Part shown: one piece after another, positions 7,487 through 13,333 of the stretch
Layout of the letters: every line of letters begins with the position of its first letter
Position numbering within the stretch: position 1 is the stretch's first letter
NCBI GenBank assembly: GCA_034437895.1
Contig: DAOTTO010000254.1
Coordinates: 1-15,006 of the forward strand
Reading direction: 5' to 3'
Source: JANRLJ01 sp034437895
GTDB lineage: Bacteria > Chloroflexota > Anaerolineae > Aggregatilineales > Phototrophicaceae
Length of the DNA stretch: 15,006 nt
Made by a program: the position numbers and the translations under genes
The notes under the pieces: model-generated
Database searches by the model: none
What the model saw: the letters and a program-made list of their open reading frames with translations, nothing else
Told to the model about the DNA's origin: nothing

Positions 7487-7561
7487 CTTACGCCCTTCAT
7501 CAATATTTTCCGTAGGGGCGACTCGCCGAGTCGCCCCTTCAAAACTGACCGACAGCGTAAG
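7487..7561. repeat. Nested palindrome between convergent genes, probable bidirectional terminator
   Basis: The inner hairpin 7514-7538 is a perfect 11-bp stem, AGGGGCGACTC/GAGTCGCCCCT, around loop GCC. It is flanked by a second pair of arms, CTTACGC (7487-7493) and GCGTAAG (7555-7561). It fills the 107-bp gap between the stops of the VOC (+) and CHRD (-) genes. There is no long T-run directly after the inner stem on either strand. The position suggests termination of both transcripts; the nested layout echoes the element at 2982-3116 and the sequence style resembles dispersed palindromic repeats. Confidence 0.65.
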
Positions 7562-7573
7562 CCCTAACCCATT

Positions 7574-8344
7574 TTAGGGATTGCTTACAGCGTGGAATTG
7601 ACCGCGAATATCGCCGAAATAGGTTTGTCCACTGGTATGCAGGTTGAAGTAAATCTCGCCTTCTCTTGCAATAAGTTCCAATCCGGCAATCGTCTTCACT
7701 TTATCGTTGGGAATATCCAGTACGATGGGGCAGCCTGATGTGAAGGCATCAATCGGGCTGTTGCCATGACTGGCTGCCGCCACAATATCTTCATTGGTGA
7801 TTTCGAGGGCGAACACACCATCCTCTAAATAGCTGTTGATATTACCCGCCAGCGAAAAATCGACGATGATCGGTCCCAGTTGTCCCGGACGACCACAATG
7901 CAGATGCAGCATGACGACCTCCGCCGGATTGACGTTTTCAACTGCTAAAAAGACATATGCCCGGCTTAAATCTTGCGTAAACTCAAGCACAGCATGACCG
8001 CGTGAGGTGCGCTCATTGCGCGGCACGGAAGGCGTGGTCGAGCGGAACTGCGGCGGAATTAAAGCGGGGGTATCTTCTTCCTCGCCGCCTTCTTGCTGCG
8101 GACTCAAGAATGCTTCATAAACCGACCCAATTTCTGAGCCTGACGACGGATTTAAGGCAATCGGGCTTTGTAAGTCGCTTTCCGGGCGTTCTTGCGCCAT
8201 TTCGCCTTGCATCGCGTGCATACTGTGATCTTCCTGCGCCATGAGCGAGCCGCTTATTAGCAGGGAGCCATTCACGACGAGTAAAATAAACACGAGTAAA
8301 ATAAGGGGAAATTTTTTGTAGACTGTTGGGGTGATGTTTTGCAT
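7574..8344 (-). CDS. Secreted CHRD-domain protein
   Basis: A 256-residue protein starting at ATG 8344 with AAGG about 10 nt upstream. Residues 10-35 are a positively charged start plus one hydrophobic segment ending SLMAQ, a signal peptide with likely cleavage near 36, or a membrane anchor. The mature N-terminus is rich in His and Met (DHSMHAMQGEM, 39-49), followed by an acidic, proline-rich linker (about 50-110). A CHRD domain spans about 115-250. Its signatures are MLHLHCGRPGQLGPIIVDF (145-163) and GEIYFNLHTSGQTYFGDIRG (229-248), equivalent to the HxHCG and the Y/F-N-x-H-T ... GEIRGQ patterns of the family. The domain was first noted in chordin; its bacterial function is unknown. The gene lies downstream of a TetR-type regulator and its promoter carries a palindrome, so it is a likely TetR target. 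The His/Met segment might bind metal, which is inference. Confidence 0.85.
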   Translation of the reverse strand: MQNITPTVYKKFPLILLVFILLVVNGSLLISGSLMAQEDHSMHAMQGEMAQERPESDLQSPIALNPSSGSEIGSVYEAFLSPQQEGGEEEDTPALIPPQFRSTTPSVPRNERTSRGHAVLEFTQDLSRAYVFLAVENVNPAEVVMLHLHCGRPGQLGPIIVDFSLAGNINSYLEDGVFALEITNEDIVAAASHGNSPIDAFTSGCPIVLDIPNDKVKTIAGLELIAREGEIYFNLHTSGQTYFGDIRGQFHAVSNP

Positions 8345-8384
8345 GATGCTCTTACCTTAGACACTAAACAGATTGATGTAGATC

Positions 8385-8414
8385 AGTCTAGTGATGTTGA
8401 CACCCTGGTGTCAA
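8385..8414 (-). promoter_or_regulatory. CHRD promoter with overlapping operator palindrome
   Basis: An 18-bp palindrome TTGACACCCTGGTGTCAA (8397-8414) has perfect 8-bp arms and a 2-bp centre. Read on the minus strand its first six bases are TTGACA, a perfect -35 hexamer. With an 18-bp spacer follows TAGACT (8385-8390), a 4/6 match to the -10. A dimeric repressor on the palindrome would cover the -35 box. The size and symmetry suit a TetR-family operator, and the TetR gene ends only 23 bp upstream. A second, imperfect inverted repeat (8370-8389, 7 of 8 bases paired) overlaps the -10. Confidence 0.6.
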
Positions 8415-8437
8415 ACTGTGTGATAATAGACGAATGT

Positions 8438-9025
8438 CTATTTTTGTGCGGATTTGGGCGGCGGTTGGTTGAAAATAAAAATGAAGAACTCATCAACTAA
8501 CGACTCAATATCGCCGGGATCAGGATTACGCCCCCAATGTTCAAGTAGTTCCATCAGGCCGACAACATATAAGCGAGAGGCGATTTCTGGACGGACACCC
8601 ACCATCAGCGCAAAATGCCCGTCCTGCAAATGCCCTAAAAATTGCTGAACCAAAAGTTCTTTTGCCCGAAGATGCCATTCCGGTATAACACTGCTGTCCA
8701 TCCGCCTGAAAATGTGTTTTTGCTGGTCAAACGCCTGAAAAATCATCCGCCATGATTCGTATTCGCGATACGGAGATTCAAGGTGTTTGAAAGCCGTGAC
8801 GAGGGCGTTATCAAGTTCCGTCATCCAGTAGACAAACGTCGCCCATGCAACATCCTCTTTGCTGTCGAAGTATTGATAAAACGCCCAACGCCCGTAGTTG
8901 GCCTCGTTTGCGATGGCTGTCACGCTGATTTGACCAAACGGCTTTTCCAGAATCAGGCGCAAAAACGCATTCATGAACGCCAGACGTGTCTTTTGCTGCC
9001 GATTGCTGAGGGGCTTATCATCCAT
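8438..9025 (-). CDS. TetR-family transcriptional regulator
   Basis: The start is taken at ATG 9025 (195 aa). This puts the DNA-binding domain at the usual place and lies 7 nt after the PIN gene stop. The longer frame starting at 9106 would overlap the PIN gene by 74 nt and add 27 residues unlike the family. Residues about 12-59 hold the TetR helix-turn-helix: ISVTAIANEANYGRWAFYQY (33-52), then FDSKEDV, matching the FYxxFxSKEDL pattern at the end of the domain. The remaining helical part (about 60-190) is the variable ligand and dimer domain; the ligand is unknown. No clear Shine-Dalgarno precedes 9025, so translation may be coupled to the PIN gene. It is the last gene before the CHRD promoter palindrome and probably represses from it. 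Confidence 0.85.
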   Translation of the reverse strand: MDDKPLSNRQQKTRLAFMNAFLRLILEKPFGQISVTAIANEANYGRWAFYQYFDSKEDVAWATFVYWMTELDNALVTAFKHLESPYREYESWRMIFQAFDQQKHIFRRMDSSVIPEWHLRAKELLVQQFLGHLQDGHFALMVGVRPEIASRLYVVGLMELLEHWGRNPDPGDIESLVDEFFIFIFNQPPPKSAQK

Positions 9026-9032
9026 GAATAAG

Positions 9033-9434
9033 CTATGACACGCGCCAGTTTTCACGCTTGACGGGGAGCGAGTCAAAATCCGCATCGCTGCTGACAATAA
9101 CGGCATCTAACCGCTTTGAAAGCGCCGCCAACAGTAGATCAACATCGGAAAGCTGTTGACCTTTGCTGGTCGCCTGCGCCCAAAATTGCGCGGTCTGAAT
9201 CCAATCACCGCTTTCTAGCTGCACGATCTCAAGTTGAGGTTTAATTATATCCTCAAAGATTTGCAGTTTTCTTGATGAGCCTTGCCGAATTAAACCTCTT
9301 AACACCTCATATTGAACGGGATCGCAAAGGCCGACGACATCCCCTCTTTGGAGTACCAGACTAAAGTGTGAAGCAACTACTTGAATATCCACAATGAGGT
9401 CGGCGATAACGTTGGTGTCAATCAGATAGATCAT
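9033..9434 (-). CDS. PIN-domain ribonuclease, VapC-like toxin
   Basis: A 133-residue protein covering one PIN domain. The acidic residues expected to hold Mg2+/Mn2+ are visible: Asp6 in YLIDTNVIAD, Glu43 in the second helix, Asp99 in DVDLLLAA, and Asp117 (with Asp119) in SSDADFDSL. These are the signatures of VapC-type toxins, which cut tRNA or rRNA. Its ATG (9432-9434) overlaps the TGA of the upstream small gene by 4 nt, the usual arrangement of a toxin-antitoxin pair with translational coupling. The TetR gene begins 7 nt after its stop, so three genes are packed together. It could be chromosomally domesticated, but all catalytic residues appear intact. Confidence 0.85.
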   Translation of the reverse strand: MIYLIDTNVIADLIVDIQVVASHFSLVLQRGDVVGLCDPVQYEVLRGLIRQGSSRKLQIFEDIIKPQLEIVQLESGDWIQTAQFWAQATSKGQQLSDVDLLLAALSKRLDAVIVSSDADFDSLPVKRENWRVS

Positions 9435-9703
9435 TTTTTGTTTTCCGCCAACTCATCACGCCATATCAATGAATCCTCATCGTCCGGTTCGATGTATTCA
9501 CCATTCATATCAGCAATCATCTGCCCAAGTTCTTCTTCTGTTAGCCCCTCGCGTATCGCAGCAAAAGCAGCATTCAGTACCGTTATGCGTTCTTGCGGGG
9601 TTTGTTGAAGTGCCTCGTGACGCTGCGCGATATACTGGCGCAGTTGTTCCAGTTCATCGGCAGGAAGTCGATCAATCGCTGTGATGAGTGATTTTAAATC
9701 CAT
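9431..9703 (-). CDS. Putative antitoxin partner of the PIN protein
   Basis: A 90-residue protein starting at ATG 9703 with GAGGG about 7 nt upstream. Residues 1-33 (MDLKSLITAIDRLPADELEQ and on) and about 39-69 are predicted helical. The C-terminus is acidic with Asp/Glu clusters (YIEPDDEDSLIWRDELAENK, 70-89), as in antitoxins whose tail wraps the toxin. No AbrB, ribbon-helix-helix or Phd-type DNA-binding motif is recognised. Identification as an antitoxin rests mainly on its size, its charge and the 4-nt overlap with the PIN gene. The glpK stop is 43 nt upstream, so read-through from glpK is possible, though an AT-rich spacer could hold a separate promoter. Confidence 0.7.
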   Translation of the reverse strand: MDLKSLITAIDRLPADELEQLRQYIAQRHEALQQTPQERITVLNAAFAAIREGLTEEELGQMIADMNGEYIEPDDEDSLIWRDELAENKK

Positions 9704-9746
9704 GATATTGCCCTCACTTCGTTAATGTGACTATTTTAACATGAAC

Positions 9747-11243
9747 TTATTCCACCCAAGCGCGGGAACGCTCAACGGCACGCTGCCAACCATGATAGAG
9801 TGAGTCGCGTTGGTCGGCGGGCATTTTGGGTTCAAACGTCTTGCCGATTGCCCACTGCTTGGCGATTTCTTCTTGTGATGACCAATAGCCGATGGCTAAA
9901 CCCGCCAGATACGCTGCGCCAAGGGCGGTTGTTTCTGTGACGGCTGGGCGCTCCACCGGGACACCAAGAATATCGGCTTGAAACTGCATCAGGAAATCGT
10001 TGGAAGTCGCGCCGCCATCCACGCGCAGGGTTTTGAGATCAAGGCCGCTGTCGGCTTGCATAGCGCTGACGACATCACGGGTTTGATAGGCGATGCTTTC
10101 CAGCGCGGCGCGGACGATATGGGCGCGGCCTGTTCCCCGCGTCAGCCCGACGATGGTGCCTCGTGCATAGCTGTCCCAATAAGGTGCGCCCAAACCCACG
10201 AATGCCGGAACGAGATAGACCCCACTGGAATCAGGAATGGACATAGCGACGGCTTCACTCTCGGAGGCATTGGCGATCAGCTTCATCTCATCACGCAGCC
10301 ATTGAATCGCCGCGCCTGCGATAAAAACACTCCCTTCTAACGCATAAATCATCGGCTGGTCGTCGCCCACTTTCCAAGCTACCGTCGTCAATAAGTTATT
10401 CTTGCTGGTGACGGCTTGTGTTCCGGTATTCATCAGCATAAAACAGCCTGTGCCGTAGGTGTTCTTAGCAAGACCGGGCGCGTAACACGCTTGTCCGAAG
10501 GTCGCCGCTTGTTGATCACCTGCCATCCCGGCAATCGGAATCGGGCTGCCGAAAATATCCACGTCTGTTTCGCCATAGATCATGCTGCTCGGCGCGACCT
10601 GCGGCAGCATCGACTGTGGGATGTTCAGCCGCTTTAAAATGGTAGCAGACCACCAGCGCTTGTGAATGTCATACAACATGGTGCGACTGGCATTGCTCAC
10701 GTCGGTGATGTGGAGTCTACCGCCTGTGAGCTTCCAGACGAGATAGCAATCCACTGTCCCGAAGGCCAGCTTTCCAGCTTCGGCTTTTTCGCGTGCGCCG
10801 GGGATGTTATCCAGAAGCCAAGCCACTTTCGTGCCGGAAAAATAGGCATCGGTCACGAGGCCAGTTTTTTCCGCGATAGTTTGGTCGAACCCTTCTGCTT
10901 TCAGCTCATCACAGAGTTTGGCGGTGCGCCGATCTTGCCAGACGATGGCGTTATGAATCGGCTCGCCCGTTTCTCGATCCCATACAATCGTCGTCTCGCG
11001 TTGATTAGTGATGCCGATGGCAGCAATGGTATCGCCCGGTTGCAGCGTATTAACACACACGGCTAACGCGACTTCTAACTGCGAGTCCCAAATTTCCGCT
11101 GGATCATGCTCCACCCAGCCCGGCTGTGGATAAATTTGGCGAAATTCTTTCTGACGGGTGCCGAGGATGCGCCCGCTGTGGTCGAATAAAATAGCGCGGG
11201 AAGAAGTCGTGCCTTGATCGAGTGCGAGAATAAATTGGGTCAT
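9747..11243 (-). CDS. glpK: Glycerol kinase
   Basis: A full-length 498-residue FGGY-family kinase starting at ATG 11243 (AAGG 9 nt upstream). It phosphorylates glycerol with ATP to sn-glycerol 3-phosphate. Visible signatures are the N-terminal phosphate loop LALDQGTTSSRAILFD (6-21); GITNQRETTIVWDRETG (77-93), with the Arg-Glu pair that contacts glycerol; AIVWQDRRT (99-107); TDAYFSGTK (131-139); GMAGDQQAA (239-247), with the catalytic Asp243; YGTGCFML (263-270); and RVDGGATSND (407-416). Length and motifs match E. coli GlpK closely. No glpF, glpD or glpR lies in the window. It is divergent from a histidine kinase across a 149-bp gap, in which I found no confident promoter pair. Confidence 0.97.
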   Translation of the reverse strand: MTQFILALDQGTTSSRAILFDHSGRILGTRQKEFRQIYPQPGWVEHDPAEIWDSQLEVALAVCVNTLQPGDTIAAIGITNQRETTIVWDRETGEPIHNAIVWQDRRTAKLCDELKAEGFDQTIAEKTGLVTDAYFSGTKVAWLLDNIPGAREKAEAGKLAFGTVDCYLVWKLTGGRLHITDVSNASRTMLYDIHKRWWSATILKRLNIPQSMLPQVAPSSMIYGETDVDIFGSPIPIAGMAGDQQAATFGQACYAPGLAKNTYGTGCFMLMNTGTQAVTSKNNLLTTVAWKVGDDQPMIYALEGSVFIAGAAIQWLRDEMKLIANASESEAVAMSIPDSSGVYLVPAFVGLGAPYWDSYARGTIVGLTRGTGRAHIVRAALESIAYQTRDVVSAMQADSGLDLKTLRVDGGATSNDFLMQFQADILGVPVERPAVTETTALGAAYLAGLAIGYWSSQEEIAKQWAIGKTFEPKMPADQRDSLYHGWQRAVERSRAWVE

Positions 11244-11392
11244 TTTACATAAACCTTTTTGTCGAAATTTAAAAGCATCTTAGGCACAATATTAAACTGT
11301 AAAGGGAGTGTGGTGCAAAAGTATTTTATACTAAAGAGCGTGGTTTAAGGTGAATTACAACGAGTACCCATGTGCTAGGATGGAAGATAATA

Positions 11393-13099
11393 ATGCGCTC
11401 ATTTTGGACTGCACCAAAGTTGGAAGACGAATACCAAACTTTTGGTTATCGCGTGCTTCATTATTCGCTGCTTTTGTTTATAGGTATTGCAGTTGTATCT
11501 CTGATATTCAGTGAATCGTCCGTACAGCGGATTTTTACGCCTACTGTCATCCTACTGTTCGGTGCGAGCTACTTGCTTCTCCATACCAATCGCTATAAAT
11601 GGGCCAGCAGGCTGTTTCTCGGAGGATTTTGGTCGATCATTACGCTGGCAGCGTTTAGCCTGAATGGTATTCGTAACTCTGGTCTTAACGCCTATGTGGT
11701 CGTCATCATTTTTGCGTCCATTCTCTTTGAGGCTCGCATTGTAATCTTGTTCACTGTGTTAAGCCTGCTTTCGGGCTTAGTGTTGATGATTGGAGAGACA
11801 CAAGGATGGTTGCCACTGCGGACAACTCCCTTCTATATTACGGATCGTTTATTTATGCAAACGGCCATTTTTACAGCGACTGGCTTATTATTGACCCTTG
11901 CATCGCGTCCACTACAAAGTGGGATAACGCGGCTTCGTGCCAATGAACAGATACTGACGGACCGTAATCAAGCATTAGAAAAAGAAGTTCAAGAGCGTAA
12001 ACGGATTGAGACCACGCTGCGCGAAAGCGAACGAAATTATCGTTTGTTGTTTGAAAACACGAGTTTGTCGTGTGCGCTTTATGACGATCATGAGCGAGTC
12101 GTCCTGCTCAATGATGTGGCTGCCGAAGACCTCGGCGGTAAGCCCGCTGATTTTATCGGGAAATCGCTTCATGATTTTTTCCCCCCGAATGAAGCAGAAA
12201 GCGCTAGCCGCCTGCATAAGCAAATTATGCAAACGGGCGAGGGCATTTTACTCGAAATCGTTGTGATGCTGCCGCGTGGCAAGACCTATGTCTTGCTCAA
12301 TATGCAGCCCATTCACGATGCCAACGGTGTCGCAGTGGGTATACAATCCATCGGGACGGATATCACCGAGCGCAAACGTGCCGAGCAGCAGCGGTTTGAG
12401 CTAAACGTCGCTAAAGAAAGAGCCGATTTTCTGAAAGAATTTTTAAACACGGTTTCTCATGACATCAAAACCCCCCTGTCTACCATCAATACCAGCATCT
12501 ATCTTTTAGAACGCAGTGCCGATCCCAATTATAGACAACAGAAACTAGAGCAGCTTAAAGAACAAACAAAATTACTTGATAAATATATTCAGGATATTTT
12601 GACCATCTCGCGCCTCGATCATCTGCCTCAGATCAACCGCCAAGAAGTTGATGTGAATGCGCTGCTGCAAGAAATCACCCAGCAGTTGCACTCTGGAGCG
12701 GAGAAAAAACAATTAAACTTAGTGACTGAATTGACCGACTCGCTCCCCGTCATCATGGCGGATAACGATCAATTCAAACGGGCATTAGTTAATCTGGTGG
12801 AAAACGCCGTGAATTACACCCCCGCCGGCGGAAAGGTCTCTATCCGAAGTACCTTTGAAACCGAAACGATTGTGATCGAAGTGCGTGACACAGGTATTGG
12901 GATTGATAAAGACGAGCTGCCGCGCATTTTTGAGCAGTTTTATCGAACCGAGAAAGGGCGCTCTTTCTCGCAAAGTGGCACAGGGTTGGGTTTGGCGATT
13001 GTCAAAAAAATCATCGATATTCACGGGTTTACAATCGACGTAGAGAGCAGCCTCGGCGAAGGAACCCGTTTTACTATCCGTATGCCAACTAAAGCCTAG
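11393..13099 (+). CDS. Membrane PAS sensor histidine kinase (second)
   Basis: Start taken at ATG 11393 (568 aa) because GGAAG (11382-11386) lies 6 nt upstream; a GTG at 11372 would add 7 residues with no comparable ribosome site. Hydrophobic segments at about 22-172 form a multi-helix membrane sensor. A coiled segment (about 180-213) leads into a PAS domain (213-327, RNYRLLFENTSLSCALYDDH ... GTDITERK), then the H-box FLNTVSHDIKTPLS (His356). The ATPase has Asn471 in LVENAVNYT, RDTGIGI (Asp499), the F-box IFEQFYR and SGTGLGLAI (528-536), all intact. No response regulator gene is adjacent. Layout and H-box context (SHDxxTPLSxxxxSIYLLxR) are close to the kinase at 3167-4834. The signal is unknown; pairing with the divergent glpK is not supported by anything beyond position. 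Confidence 0.93.
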   Translation: MRSFWTAPKLEDEYQTFGYRVLHYSLLLFIGIAVVSLIFSESSVQRIFTPTVILLFGASYLLLHTNRYKWASRLFLGGFWSIITLAAFSLNGIRNSGLNAYVVVIIFASILFEARIVILFTVLSLLSGLVLMIGETQGWLPLRTTPFYITDRLFMQTAIFTATGLLLTLASRPLQSGITRLRANEQILTDRNQALEKEVQERKRIETTLRESERNYRLLFENTSLSCALYDDHERVVLLNDVAAEDLGGKPADFIGKSLHDFFPPNEAESASRLHKQIMQTGEGILLEIVVMLPRGKTYVLLNMQPIHDANGVAVGIQSIGTDITERKRAEQQRFELNVAKERADFLKEFLNTVSHDIKTPLSTINTSIYLLERSADPNYRQQKLEQLKEQTKLLDKYIQDILTISRLDHLPQINRQEVDVNALLQEITQQLHSGAEKKQLNLVTELTDSLPVIMADNDQFKRALVNLVENAVNYTPAGGKVSIRSTFETETIVIEVRDTGIGIDKDELPRIFEQFYRTEKGRSFSQSGTGLGLAIVKKIIDIHGFTIDVESSLGEGTRFTIRMPTKA

Positions 13100-13155
13100 T
13101 AATAGCAAGCCAAAACAATCCTCTAAGATGTGTGTTCTTGTGGTTCTTGTAGGAT

Positions 13156-13266
13156 TTATCGCCGCAGAGTCCGCCGCAGTCGCCTAAACATCATGCGCCG
13201 CAGCGTAGGCTGCCGAAATGCCAACCGAAACGCCCGTAATTTAAGTCGCCAGCCGGGTTTAAACAT
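13156..13266 (-). CDS. Possible 36-residue arginine-rich peptide
   Basis: ATG at 13266, TAA at 13156-13158. A very good Shine-Dalgarno, AAGGAG (13275-13280), sits 8 nt upstream, which is the main reason to consider it. The product has 12 Arg, 2 Lys and no acidic residues. It starts MFKPGWRLKLRAF and ends in a repeated Leu-Arg-Arg pattern (LRR at 22-24, 30-32 and 34-36) encoded by three GCCGCAG repeats on the + strand. It could be a nucleic-acid-binding or membrane-active small protein. Against it: the short length, CGG-rich arginine codons unlike the neighbours, and a terminator just upstream on the same strand, so expression would need its own promoter or read-through. No homologue is recognised. 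The rest of 13100-13333 shows only that terminator and a weak AATCCT/AGGATT repeat after the kinase stop. Confidence 0.45.
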   Translation of the reverse strand: MFKPGWRLKLRAFRLAFRQPTLRRMMFRRLRRTLRR

Positions 13267-13295
13267 AATTACTTCTCCTTTTATCCATCAGCCAT

Positions 13296-13320
13296 AAAAA
13301 AAGACGGGGTTGCCCCCGCC
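13296..13320 (-). terminator. Rho-independent terminator of the LPXTG-protein gene
   Basis: On the minus strand GGCGGGG pairs with CCCCGTC (one G-U pair) around loop GCAA, followed directly by seven T (complement of A-run 13296-13302). It starts 13 nt after the stop codon of the gene ending at 13334. Confidence 0.85.
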
Positions 13321-13333
13321 TATGAGATCGTTT

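Noticed and set aside
8414..8433. A third CRP-like site (TGTGTGATAATAG) upstream of the CHRD gene
   Set aside because: Only one half-site is present; the opposite arm does not match TCACA.
9026..9106. A longer TetR start at 9106 giving 222 aa
   Set aside because: It would overlap the PIN gene by 74 nt, lacks a ribosome site, and adds 27 residues before the normal TetR N-terminus; ATG 9025 fits the family length.
11372..11392. GTG at 11372 as the second kinase start
   Set aside because: ATG 11393 has GGAAG 6 nt upstream; the GTG has only a weak CGAG before it.
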